DNA from: Salsipaludibacter albus
Lineage (GTDB): Bacteria > Actinomycetota > Nitriliruptoria > Nitriliruptorales > Nitriliruptoraceae
DNA length: 64,000 nucleotides
Assembly: GCF_019798055.1 (NCBI RefSeq)
Contig: NZ_JAHOPH010000009.1
Span: forward strand, 62,001 to 126,000
Direction: 5' to 3'
Under the pieces are notes generated by a model. That model did no database searches. It worked only from the letters and a program-made list of their open reading frames with translations, and was not told the DNA's origin. A program made the position numbers and the translations under genes. Positions 24,168-32,430 of this stretch are shown here, piece after piece (within the stretch, counting starts at the first letter, position 1; each line of letters begins with the position of its first letter).

Positions 24168-25078
24168 CCAACGACATCCCGACCAGGCTGCTGGTGGTCA
24201 GCAATGCCGACGCCGGCACCAACGACGAGGCCGCCGTCGACGCCGCCCGGGCGGTGTGGGAAGCAGCCGGACGCGAGGTGCGGGTCGTCGCCACCGCGGG
24301 GCCCGACGAACTGGCGGACCTGCTGCGCGACGTCGACGACGAGCTGGTCGTGGCGGCCGGTGGCGACGGCAGCCTCCACGCCGTGGTCCAGGCCCTGGCC
24401 GACGTCGAGCGCCTCGATCGTGTCCCCGTCGGCCTGCTGCCACTTGGCACCGGCAACGACATGGCGCGGGGGCTCGGGTTGTCGCTGGAGCCCGAGGACG
24501 CGGCCAACGACCTGCTCGTCGGATCGCTGCACGGCATGGACCTGCTCGTCGACCAGGACGGCCGGATCGGCATGAACGCCGTCAACATCGGGATCGGTGC
24601 GGCCGCGTCCCAGCGCGCGACCAGCCTGAAGAAGGGGATGGGGCCGGCCGCCTACCCCGTCGGGGCCGTCGCGGCCGGGGCGACCGAGCCGGGCTGGACC
24701 CTCACCATCACCGTCGACGACGAGGTGGTGGTCGACGCCCAGCCGGTCCTGCACGTCGTGATCGGCAACGGTCCCTCGGTGGGAGGCGGGACCGCGGCGG
24801 CGCCCGGTGCCGACCCCGAGGACCACCGCGCCGAGGTCGTGGTGTCGCTCGCGACGTCGGCGATGGCCCGGATCGGCTACGCCACCGACCTCCGGCGGGG
24901 CGAGCACGTCGACCGGGACGACGTCCTGGCCGTCGGCGGCCGCGAGATCGTGGTCGAGGGTGACGAGCATCCCTGGAACGTCGACGGGGAACTGCCGCCC
25001 GAACGCACCCGGTCGCACTGGGTGCTGCACTCCGCTGCGTGGCACCTGGTCCACCCGGGACGACCCTCGGACGTCTGA
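24164..25078 (+). CDS. Diacylglycerol kinase family lipid kinase
   Basis: A 304-residue DAGK catalytic-domain protein, expected to phosphorylate a lipid head group at the inner membrane face. The nucleotide-binding glycines are in VVAAGGDGSLHAV and the second motif is LLPLGTGNDMARGLGL; NIGIGAAASQR marks the second domain. ATG at 24164 overlaps the DUF368 stop. The pairing suggests recycling of lipid products or carrier lipids. The specific substrate (diacylglycerol, undecaprenol or other) is not determined by sequence. Confidence 0.88.
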   Translation: MTNDIPTRLLVVSNADAGTNDEAAVDAARAVWEAAGREVRVVATAGPDELADLLRDVDDELVVAAGGDGSLHAVVQALADVERLDRVPVGLLPLGTGNDMARGLGLSLEPEDAANDLLVGSLHGMDLLVDQDGRIGMNAVNIGIGAAASQRATSLKKGMGPAAYPVGAVAAGATEPGWTLTITVDDEVVVDAQPVLHVVIGNGPSVGGGTAAAPGADPEDHRAEVVVSLATSAMARIGYATDLRRGEHVDRDDVLAVGGREIVVEGDEHPWNVDGELPPERTRSHWVLHSAAWHLVHPGRPSDV

Positions 25079-25103
25079 ACTGCCCGGGCGAGCGACCGAT
25101 CGG

Positions 25104-26288
25104 TCAGGGTCGCGGCACCCGGCCGTCGTCGAGCCCGGCCTGCCACCCCGCCACCGCGGTCCTGCAGTCCTCGACCGTGGGCACCAGTGCCAGTCGCAGC
25201 CAGCCGGCCCCGGCCGGCCCGAACGACCGGCCCGGCGAGGCCACGACCCCGGCGCCCAGCAGGGCCTCGGCGTGGCCGACGTCGTCGCCGTCCGGCGCCG
25301 CGAACCAGACGTAGAACGTCGCGGTGCTGTCCAGCACGTCGTAGCCGGCGGCGGACAGGAAGCCGGCCACGACGTCGCGCTTGTCCCCGAACACGGCGCG
25401 CCGGTCCGCGACGTGCTCGTCGTCCTGCCAGGCCACGGTCGCCGCCGCCTGCACGAAGTCCTGCGACGCCGTCCCGAAGTTCGGCCGCAGCAGCCGCTGG
25501 GTGCGCAGGACCGCGGCGTCGCCCACCAGTGCGCCGGAGCGATAGCCGGTCATGCCCGAACGCTTCGACAGCGACACCGTGGCCACAACCCCGGTCGGGT
25601 CCCCGTCCACGGCCTCCAGCACCGAGGGTGGCGGGGTGTTCCCGAACCACACCTCCTGGTAGCACTCGTCCGAGCACAGCAGGATGTCGTGCGCCCGTGC
25701 CACCGCCACCTGGTCGCGCCAGTAGGACAGGTCGGCCTCCGCGCCGGTCGGGTTGTGCGGGTAGTTCAGCCAGGCGATGGCGGCGGCGTCCAGGCGATCG
25801 TCGTCCAGCGTGGCCAGGTCCAGCAGCCAGCCACGGTCGTCGCGCAGGGTCACCGGGTCGGACCGGCCGCCGGCGAGCAGCGCGGAGCGGCCGTACACGG
25901 GGTAGCCCGGGTCGCCCCAGATGACCGACCGCCTGTCCGCGTCCGGGTCGATGATCGCGAACGGGAGATGGAAGATCGCCTCCTTGGAACCTGCGGTCGG
26001 GAGCACCTGGGTCGCGGGGTCGACCCAGTCCACTCCGTGGCGACGGGCGAAGAAGCCGGCCACGGCGGCCCGCAGCCCGGGCTGCCCGTAGGTCGTCGGG
26101 TAGTCCGAGACGGGACCGACCGCGTCGACCAGGGCTCGGCGCACGAACTCGGGCGTGGGCTCGTCGGGGTCCCCGATCGAGAAGTCGTGCAGCACGGCGC
26201 CGGCCGCGCGCAGGTCCGTGACCCGGTGACGCAGTTCCTCGAGGGCGTAGGCCCCGATCTCGTCCAGTCGGGGGTTGCGAGTGACCAT
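25104..26288 (-). CDS. dapC: Succinyldiaminopimelate aminotransferase
   Basis: A 394-residue class I/II PLP aminotransferase. FSIGDPDEPTPEFVRRAL at the start, WLNYPHNPTGAEADL, CSDECYQEVWF and VSLSKRSGMTGYRSGALVG (Schiff-base Lys) are all present. This pattern matches actinobacterial DapC, which forms N-succinyl-LL-DAP, and the neighbours dapD and dapE use the succinyl route. ATG at 26288 is chosen; the longer open frame upstream is only antisense of the tyrA region. Another aminotransferase function cannot be excluded, but the context is strong. Confidence 0.88.
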   Translation of the reverse strand: MVTRNPRLDEIGAYALEELRHRVTDLRAAGAVLHDFSIGDPDEPTPEFVRRALVDAVGPVSDYPTTYGQPGLRAAVAGFFARRHGVDWVDPATQVLPTAGSKEAIFHLPFAIIDPDADRRSVIWGDPGYPVYGRSALLAGGRSDPVTLRDDRGWLLDLATLDDDRLDAAAIAWLNYPHNPTGAEADLSYWRDQVAVARAHDILLCSDECYQEVWFGNTPPPSVLEAVDGDPTGVVATVSLSKRSGMTGYRSGALVGDAAVLRTQRLLRPNFGTASQDFVQAAATVAWQDDEHVADRRAVFGDKRDVVAGFLSAAGYDVLDSTATFYVWFAAPDGDDVGHAEALLGAGVVASPGRSFGPAGAGWLRLALVPTVEDCRTAVAGWQAGLDDGRVPRP

Positions 26289-26430
26289 GGTGGGCCTCGG
26301 TGGCATCGGTGCCGAGCGGCGGCGGAGTGGCGGGCCGCAGCGTAGGCCACGGGACATCCCCGATCGGCCCGGCCTAGCCTCGACCGGGCCCACCTCGTGC
26401 CCGCCTGCCCGCCGCCGGATCGGCCCCTCC

Positions 26431-27192
26431 GTGACCACCGCCTGTGTCGCCCCGCCCAGCGACGCCGCCCGTTCGGCGGCGGCCCTGGTGCTGGGCGAGG
26501 GCGTCGCGCGTGGTGCGGCCCTGATGCCCGACGCCGACACGGCCCTGCGCGCCGTCGCGGCGGGGACCTGTGAGGTCGCGGTCGTGCCGTGGGAGGACTC
26601 CCACGCCGGGACGGCGACCGACACCGTGGACGCGCTCGTCTTCACGCCCGGCGACCTCGTGGTGTGCGCCGAGGTCGACCGCGTCGAGGACGGACGCACC
26701 ACGCGCTGGGTGGCGGTCCGCGCGGCCGACGACGCCGCCCGCCCGGCCGTGGGCGACCGCGTCCAGACCCTGCTGTTCGCGGTGCCCCACCTCAACCGAC
26801 CCGGGTCGCTGACCGAGATGCTCGCGGCCTTCTCGTCGCGTGGCATCAACGTGACCCGGTTCGAGCCCCGCCCGCTCCACGCCGCCCTGGGCATGTACGG
26901 CTTCCTGCTGGAGGTCGAGGGCCACCCCGCGGATCCGTGGCTGGCCGACGCGCTCGCCGACCTGTTGACCGCCTCGTCGGTGGTCACGCACCTGGGGACC
27001 TGGGAGGCCGGGACCCGGGCGTGGTCGGCGGTGACCGGGCGCGCGCCAGAGGGCCCGGTCGTGCGCGATCGTGCGGACGTGGTGGCGCTGGGGGAGCGGT
27101 GGTCGCCCGCGACCACGTCCCGGGACACCGACGGGTCTGGCGGAGCCGAGCCGGCAGGGCCGGTTCCGGACGCCGACCGGGTCGACCCATGA
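26431..27192 (+). CDS. Prephenate-dehydratase-like protein with ACT domain, lobe II absent
   Basis: A 253-residue protein with the first lobe of prephenate dehydratase in reduced form (DADTALRAVAAGTCEVAVVP then WEDSHAGT, in place of PIENS), then directly DGRTTRWVAVRA (the TTRF strand), then a full ACT domain (LFAVPHLNRPGSLTEMLAAF, RGINVTRFEPRP). About 80 residues, the second catalytic lobe, are missing, and the GPEGT start of lobe I is replaced by APPSD. GTG at 26431. The stop overlaps tyrA (ATGA). The ACT half suggests phenylalanine binding; catalysis is doubtful. Confidence 0.75.
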   Translation: MTTACVAPPSDAARSAAALVLGEGVARGAALMPDADTALRAVAAGTCEVAVVPWEDSHAGTATDTVDALVFTPGDLVVCAEVDRVEDGRTTRWVAVRAADDAARPAVGDRVQTLLFAVPHLNRPGSLTEMLAAFSSRGINVTRFEPRPLHAALGMYGFLLEVEGHPADPWLADALADLLTASSVVTHLGTWEAGTRAWSAVTGRAPEGPVVRDRADVVALGERWSPATTSRDTDGSGGAEPAGPVPDADRVDP

Positions 27193-28133
27193 CGGTCGGG
27201 GTCGTCGGGCTCGGCCTCCTGGGCGGGTCGATCGCGCTGGAGCTCGTGGGGCTGGGCGACCACGTCGTCGGCCACGACCCGGACCCGGACACGGTCGCCC
27301 GCGCGGCGACGCGCGGCATCGAGATGCTCGACGACCCGGCCGCGGTCGCGGCCGCCAGTGACCTGGTCGTCGTCGCGACCCCGATCGCGCACGTGCCCGG
27401 ACTGGTGGAGGAGGTTGCCCACGGCGGGGCCACGGTGACCGACGTCGCCTCGGTCCGCGCCCCCGGGGCCCTGGGGTTCGACCCGGACACCGCCCCCGCC
27501 AACTGGGTCGGTGGCCATCCCATGGCGGGAACGGAGCGTCGAGGGTTCGCCGCGGCCCATCGTGGCCTGGTCGTCGGGTCGCCGTGGTTGCTGACCCCCC
27601 ACGACGCGATCGATCCGGGGGCGCTGGTCGACGTCGTCGAGCTCGCGCTGCGGCTGGGTGCCCGACCGCTGGTCCTCGACGCCCACCTGCATGACACCGT
27701 GGTGGCGACCACCAGCCACCTGACCCACCTGCTGTCGTGGGCCCTGCACGCCGACGCCCGCAGCCTGGGCACGGGCGTCGTCGACCACCTCGCCGGGCCG
27801 TCGTTCCGGGACGCGACCCGCGTCGCCGCGAGCTCGCCGGAGTTCTGGGCCGACCTGCTGGGACGCAACCGCGACGCCGTCCGCCTCGCGCTGGACCGCG
27901 TCCGTGACTGGCTGGACGCGACCGTCGCGGCCCAGCAGGACGACCTCGTCGCGCGGCTCGCGGCGGCCCAGCGGGTCCCGGGCCCGCCGTCCGCCCCGTC
28001 CGAGACCGTGACCGTCGACCTGGCCGATGTCGCGACGGCACTGGCCGACCTGCGTCGCGCCGGTGCGGCTGGCCGCGCCATCACCGGCATCGCTACCGTC
28101 GGCGATCGTCCGGGCCTGCTCGTCTCGTCCTAG
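27189..28133 (+). CDS. tyrA: Prephenate dehydrogenase
   Basis: A 314-residue NAD(P)-dependent prephenate dehydrogenase for tyrosine synthesis. The nucleotide-binding GLGLLGGSIALEL opens the protein, GGHPMAGTERRGF is the prephenate-binding signature, and HDTVVATTSHLTHLL contains the conserved substrate His. ATG at 27189 overlaps the upstream ACT-domain gene by four bases, so translation is coupled and the two may interact. No own ACT domain is present, which would suit regulation in trans by the neighbour. Confidence 0.92.
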   Translation: MTVGVVGLGLLGGSIALELVGLGDHVVGHDPDPDTVARAATRGIEMLDDPAAVAAASDLVVVATPIAHVPGLVEEVAHGGATVTDVASVRAPGALGFDPDTAPANWVGGHPMAGTERRGFAAAHRGLVVGSPWLLTPHDAIDPGALVDVVELALRLGARPLVLDAHLHDTVVATTSHLTHLLSWALHADARSLGTGVVDHLAGPSFRDATRVAASSPEFWADLLGRNRDAVRLALDRVRDWLDATVAAQQDDLVARLAAAQRVPGPPSAPSETVTVDLADVATALADLRRAGAAGRAITGIATVGDRPGLLVSS

Positions 28134-28173
28134 CCCTGGCCCCTCCCCTCGACTCCCACGCCGGAACGCCGCC

Positions 28174-29433
28174 ATGACCGTCGACTCCGCCGACCCGGCC
28201 CCCACGGGGCGCACCGTGCTGATCCGGGTGTCCGGCCACGACCGCCCCGGGATCACCGCCGGCCTGCTGGAGCTGCTGGCCGGCCACGACGTGGACGTCT
28301 ACGACATGGAACAGGTCGTCGTTCGCGAACGGCTCACCCTGGACGTGTTGGTCGGGGTGTCCGGAGGTGACGACTCGCTCAAGGACGCCCTGTTCTGGGC
28401 CTTCGAGTCCGGGGTGCAGCTGGACTTCGAGATGGTCGAGCCGACCTCGACGCGGGCCGGCCTGCCCCGCACGGTGGTCACGACCGTGGGTTCCCACGAC
28501 CGGATGACACCGGCCGCCCTGGGGGCCATCACGCGCGCGATCGCGGCCGCCGGCGGCAACATCGACCGGATCCTGCGTCTCGCGCGCTACCCCGTGCGAT
28601 CGTTCGAGTTCGTCGTGGTCGACGGCGACTCTGACGAGCTTCGCACCAGGGTGGTGGAGGCCAGCGCCGAGCACGGCGTGGACGTCGCGGTCCAGCGTGG
28701 GGACATCGTCCGACGGGGCAGCCGGCTGGTGGTGATGGACGTCGACTCCACGCTGATCCGCAACGAGGTCATCGACCTGCTCGCCGAGGAGGTCGGCGTG
28801 CGCGACGAGGTCGTCGCGATCACCGAGTCGGCGATGGCGGGTGAACTCGACTTCGCGACGTCCCTGCGCCGCCGGGTCGCGCTGTTCGCCGACGTGCCGG
28901 TCGAGGTGCTCGACCGCGTGTACGAGCGCGTCGACCTCACGGCCGGGGCCCGCACGTTCGTGCGCACGCTCAAGCGGCTGGGCTTCAAGGTCGCGCTGGT
29001 GTCCGGCGGCTTCGGCAGCGTCGTCCGCCGGCTCGCCGACGACGTGGGGGTCAGCCGGGTGGCGGCCAACGAGTTGGAGGTGGTGGACGGCCGACTCACG
29101 GGGCGGCTCGTCGGCGAGATCGTGGACCGGGCAGGCAAGGCCCGGGTCCTCGAGTCCTTCGCCGCCGCCAACGACATCCCGATGTCCCAGACGGTCGCGA
29201 TCGGGGACGGGGCCAACGACCTCGACATGCTGGCGGTGGCGGGGCTGGGCATCGCGTTCAACGCCAAGCCGATCGTGGCCGAGTCGGCCGACACCGCCAT
29301 CACCGTGCCCTACCTCGACGCGATCCTGTTCCTGCTCGGGATCCGACGCGAGGAGGTCGAGGCCGCCGACGTCGCCGACCCGGCGGTCGAGACCAACGGC
29401 CTGGTCGCGATCCCGGGGACCCCGCCCGCCTGA
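28174..29433 (+). CDS. serB: Phosphoserine phosphatase with two ACT domains
   Basis: A 419-residue HAD enzyme that hydrolyses phosphoserine to serine. Residues 1-170 form two tandem ACT domains (SGHDRPGITAGLLELLAGHD, SHDRMTPAALGAITRAIA), likely serine sensors as in mycobacterial SerB2. The catalytic part has DVDSTLIRNEVIDLLAEE with the nucleophile Asp, VSGGFGSVV, and GDGANDLDMLAVAGLGIA. ATG at 28174, 40 bp after tyrA, so possibly the same operon. Identification is secure. Confidence 0.95.
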   Translation: MTVDSADPAPTGRTVLIRVSGHDRPGITAGLLELLAGHDVDVYDMEQVVVRERLTLDVLVGVSGGDDSLKDALFWAFESGVQLDFEMVEPTSTRAGLPRTVVTTVGSHDRMTPAALGAITRAIAAAGGNIDRILRLARYPVRSFEFVVVDGDSDELRTRVVEASAEHGVDVAVQRGDIVRRGSRLVVMDVDSTLIRNEVIDLLAEEVGVRDEVVAITESAMAGELDFATSLRRRVALFADVPVEVLDRVYERVDLTAGARTFVRTLKRLGFKVALVSGGFGSVVRRLADDVGVSRVAANELEVVDGRLTGRLVGEIVDRAGKARVLESFAAANDIPMSQTVAIGDGANDLDMLAVAGLGIAFNAKPIVAESADTAITVPYLDAILFLLGIRREEVEAADVADPAVETNGLVAIPGTPPA

Positions 29434-29487
29434 CCGGGCGCGCGGCCGGACCCCGCCGCCCCCGCCGCCCTGGCCCGTCAGCGCTCG

Positions 29488-30477
29488 TCAGTGCTCGTCG
29501 GGCCGGGCCTCCACGACGTGCTCGACGACGTCCGTGCGGCGAACGACCTCCATGCCGGCCCGCTCGTACAGGTCGGCGGCACCGTCGAGGGTGTCGTCGT
29601 CCACCTCCAGTGCCACCGCCGACAACCCGCGTGCGTAGAACCGGCGGAACGCCGTCATCAGCAGGGCCAGCGCGATGCCCCGGCGTCGCCACTGCGGCAC
29701 GACCCCCAGGTCGCGGATGTACCCGACCTCCTTGCCCTCCGGCGTGCCGGATCGCCCGAGGCAGATCCCGACGACCCGGTCGTCGACCTCGGCGACCAGC
29801 CACAGGGGCCAGTCGGGTGGGGCACCGGCGGTGCGCGACTCGACCCAGTCGGTCAGTCCCAGGGGCATGGCCGTCGGGTGGTCGTCGAACGCCACCTGGT
29901 GGGTGCGGTGGATCGCGGCGAGGTCGTTGTGGCTGGCGGACCGGATGGTGACCGGGTCGGGCCAGACCGGTCGGGACGGGGGTTCGTGCAGGCCCAGGCG
30001 CATCGCGAGGTAGTGGTGGGCAGGCTCGAAGCCGCGGGCGCGCAGGAAGGCCGCCGCAGGCCGGTCACCGGCCGTCAGCGTGGTGCGGAGCATCACGGTG
30101 TCCAGGCCCCGGTCCCGAGCCTCGCGACGGGCACGCTCCTCGCCCTGGCGATGCAGCCAGCTGGCCAGTCCCTTGTCGAGGTGGTGCGGGTCGACCCGCG
30201 CGTCGATCCACACGTCCGGCCGGTCCGAGAACATCCCGTCGTCGACGGTGAACTCGGCGAAGGCGGCGAGGTCCCCCTCGCCGTCCAGGACGACCACGGT
30301 GTCGGTGAAGTCGTCGCGCCCCAGCCACCGCAGGCGCAGGTCCTGCTCGCGGAACGAGATCGTGCCCTGCCGATCGGCCTCGGCACGCTGGAAGAGGCGG
30401 GCGACGCCGTCCAGGTCGTCCCACGTCGCCGGCCGCGCGACGTGGTCGACCGGCAGGTCGACCGCATGCTCCGCCAC
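29488..30477 (-). CDS. Double-GNAT acetyltransferase, mycothiol-synthase-like
   Basis: A 329-residue protein with two GNAT domains. The N-terminal one is degenerate (DVWIDARVDPHHLDKGLASW in place of a clean acetyl-CoA loop). The C-terminal one is active-looking: DLGVVPQWRRRGIALALLM, then AVALEVDDDTLDGAADLYER. The layout resembles mycothiol synthase (MshD), but the conserved MshD ends are not clear, so it may be another acetyltransferase. GTG at 30477 has GAGGAG upstream and gives the proper N-terminus. It lies convergent to serB. Confidence 0.85.
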   Translation of the reverse strand: MAEHAVDLPVDHVARPATWDDLDGVARLFQRAEADRQGTISFREQDLRLRWLGRDDFTDTVVVLDGEGDLAAFAEFTVDDGMFSDRPDVWIDARVDPHHLDKGLASWLHRQGEERARREARDRGLDTVMLRTTLTAGDRPAAAFLRARGFEPAHHYLAMRLGLHEPPSRPVWPDPVTIRSASHNDLAAIHRTHQVAFDDHPTAMPLGLTDWVESRTAGAPPDWPLWLVAEVDDRVVGICLGRSGTPEGKEVGYIRDLGVVPQWRRRGIALALLMTAFRRFYARGLSAVALEVDDDTLDGAADLYERAGMEVVRRTDVVEHVVEARPDEH

Positions 30478-30609
30478 GTCCCGCTCCTCGTCTCTTCCGG
30501 AGCATGCTAGGGCTTGGCTCGGAGGTGGGGCGTGGTGGGGCCCGGCGATACGCTGCGGGGTCGATCGCGGCCCGTCCGGCCGCCCTGTCCCCGATCCGAA
30601 GGCCTTCCC

Positions 30610-31410
30610 GTGGCGCGTGTCCCGGTGTTCCACCTGACTCAGCCCATTCGGCTCCCCGTCATCGAGGAGGAGGGCCTGCGCACCCGCGCCGACCTGTCCG
30701 GCCTGCTCGGCCCGGTCGACGACTTCGACCAGGCCGCGCCCGGCACCTTCGCCCGTGGCAAGCGGGTCTCGGCCTACGTGTCGCGCGCCCATGCCCAGGA
30801 CTGCGTCGGCGAGCACGGCTGCGGCCTGGTGACCACCTCGGTGGACCCGACCAAGGCCCTGGCGAACACGGCCTCGGCCCGGAAGTCGGACGACCCGGAG
30901 GCGTACTGGGAGGGCGCCCGACCGCTGGCCGACTGGCAGGCCGAGGGTGACCTGCCCGAGGACCTCGAGGTCCACGTCAACGTCGGCGTGCGCGCCAAGT
31001 TCGTGGAACTGCTCGCCCCGCTGGTGTCCGACGACGAGCTGGGCGACTACGCCGGCCTGGTCCGGGCCGCGACCGACGAGGACAGGTTGTCGGCCAAGGC
31101 GCTGATGCACCTGGCGCTGATCGCGTCCGAGGGCGACTTCACGTCCGAGGCGTTCACCGCCGCGTGTGCGCTGGCGTGGCGGGACGAGCCCGACCCACCG
31201 AGCGTCATGACCGAGCTGGTCGAGCTCGGACCGGACAAGATCGCCTCGGCCGCCCTCGCCGAGTTCGGGGGTGACTCGCCGGACGCGGTGGTCCGGCTGC
31301 GCGAGGTGCTCGACGAGACCCGGGAGTGGGCCGACGAGAACGGCCTGCCGCACGGCCAGGGGATCCTCGCCCGCACCGCGTTGGTCCTGGACGAGCTGCC
31401 GACCGCCTGA
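30610..31410 (+). CDS. Hypothetical protein with DarT-like N-terminal pattern
   Basis: A 266-residue soluble protein with no family I can name. The first 30 residues, VFHLTQPIRLPVIEEEGLRT, faintly resemble the opening of DarT-type ADP-ribosyltransferases (H-I-T then ILxxGL), and SAYVSRAHAQDC follows, but the rest is an acidic helical region without catalytic residues I can identify. GTG at 30610 is the start. It stands alone between the divergent acetyltransferase gene and mgsA. Nothing suggests mobility. Confidence 0.6.
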   Translation: MARVPVFHLTQPIRLPVIEEEGLRTRADLSGLLGPVDDFDQAAPGTFARGKRVSAYVSRAHAQDCVGEHGCGLVTTSVDPTKALANTASARKSDDPEAYWEGARPLADWQAEGDLPEDLEVHVNVGVRAKFVELLAPLVSDDELGDYAGLVRAATDEDRLSAKALMHLALIASEGDFTSEAFTAACALAWRDEPDPPSVMTELVELGPDKIASAALAEFGGDSPDAVVRLREVLDETREWADENGLPHGQGILARTALVLDELPTA

Positions 31411-31592
31411 GCGCGCCGGCCTGCGCGTCGACCGGCGGCGGGATGGTGGCCGTTCGCGGGGTCCGGACCTGCACCGTGGTCGTGACGTCCCCGCAACCTC
31501 GTGGTGACAACGCCCGGGTACCCCGGGCTCGACGGCCGCTGTTGCCGGCCGATGCCAGCCTTCCCCTGATCCCCGCTGCGAGGGACACCGCC

Positions 31593-32049
31593 ATGGACGT
31601 CGAACGTCTCACCCCGCCACCTCACCATCGCGCTGGTGGCCCATGACAACTGCAAGGTCGACCTGCTCGAGTGGGCCGAGTTCAACCGCGACGTGCTGCG
31701 TGACCACGTGGTCGTCGCGACGGGCACCACCGGCACGATGCTGGAGTACGAGCTGGGCCTGGACGTCACCCGGGTCAACAGCGGCCCGCTGGGCGGCGAC
31801 CTCCAGATCGGCGCCCGCATCTCCGAGGGCGCCATCGACGTGCTGGTGTTCCTCTGGGACCCGCTGGAGCCACAGCCCCACGACCCCGACGTCAAGGCGC
31901 TGCTGCGGATCGCGACCCTGTGCGACGTGCCCGTGGCGTGCAACCGCGCGACGGCGGACTTCCTGATCTCCAGCCCGCTGTTCGGTGGCGATCGTCGGAC
32001 ACGCCCGGCCCACGACTCCGCCCGCAGCCGGCGAGCGCGAGGCGCCTGA
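31593..32049 (+). CDS. mgsA: Methylglyoxal synthase, with apparent 5' frameshift
   Basis: MgsA converts dihydroxyacetone phosphate to methylglyoxal. Core motifs are present: TIALVAHDNCKVDLLEW, ATGTTGTMLE, GPLGGDLQIGARI with the catalytic Asp, VFLWDPLEPQPHDPDVKALL, and CNRATADFLI. The natural start ATG 31593 (GAGGGA upstream) reads MDVERLTPP but stops 18 codons on; the catalytic frame joins after an extra base near 31620. The only in-frame start is GTG 31636, which would remove the first beta-strand. Either the sequence has an error or the gene is damaged. Confidence 0.75.
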
Positions 32050-32053
32050 CGAC

Positions 32054-32263
32054 CTACAGGCTGACGATGCCCAGGTGGCCGACGGTCTCGCCGCCCTCGC
32101 CATCGTCGACGAACTCGAACCGCACCCGCTGGCCGACCCGCAGCTCCAGCAGGGGAGCGGCCTCGAACGTCGCGGCCGGCACGACGTGCTCGACCAGGTC
32201 GTCGGTCAGCAGCACGGACTCGTGGGTGCGGTGGTCGAAGCTCTTGACGGTTCCCTGCGGCAT
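32054..32263 (-). CDS. Small cold-shock-domain-like protein
   Basis: A 69-residue protein opening MPQGTVKSFDHRTHESVLL and ending VGQRVRFEFVDDGEGG, which follows the cold-shock OB-fold in length and edges. The RNP1 (KGFGFI) and RNP2 (VFVHF) nucleic-acid motifs are absent: the expected region reads THESVLLTDDLVEHVVPAAT. It therefore looks like a CSD-derived protein that does not bind single-stranded nucleic acid in the usual way. ATG at 32263. It is convergent with mgsA, ending 4 bp from it. Confidence 0.7.
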   Translation of the reverse strand: MPQGTVKSFDHRTHESVLLTDDLVEHVVPAATFEAAPLLELRVGQRVRFEFVDDGEGGETVGHLGIVSL

Positions 32264-32430
32264 GCCGGTTCCCCAGGCGTGTGGACGTGGCGATGGACTC
32301 GGAGGATAACCCACCGTGCCAGTCCTCCCACGGCCCGCCACGACCGATCGCCTTGGGTGGCGGGGCGTCCTGACTGACGCCCGACGGGGACCCGACTAGC
32401 GTCGGCCGCGGGCGGCGAGAGAGGTCGAGC

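Noticed and set aside
25094-25105. 12-bp palindrome GACCGATCGGTC across the dapC stop
   Set aside because: No loop for a stable hairpin and it overlaps coding sequence; not a convincing terminator or operator.
31512-31528. Palindrome GCCCGGGTACCCCGGGC before mgsA
   Set aside because: Could be a hairpin, but no T run and no gene end it clearly serves; GC-rich palindromes occur by chance here.
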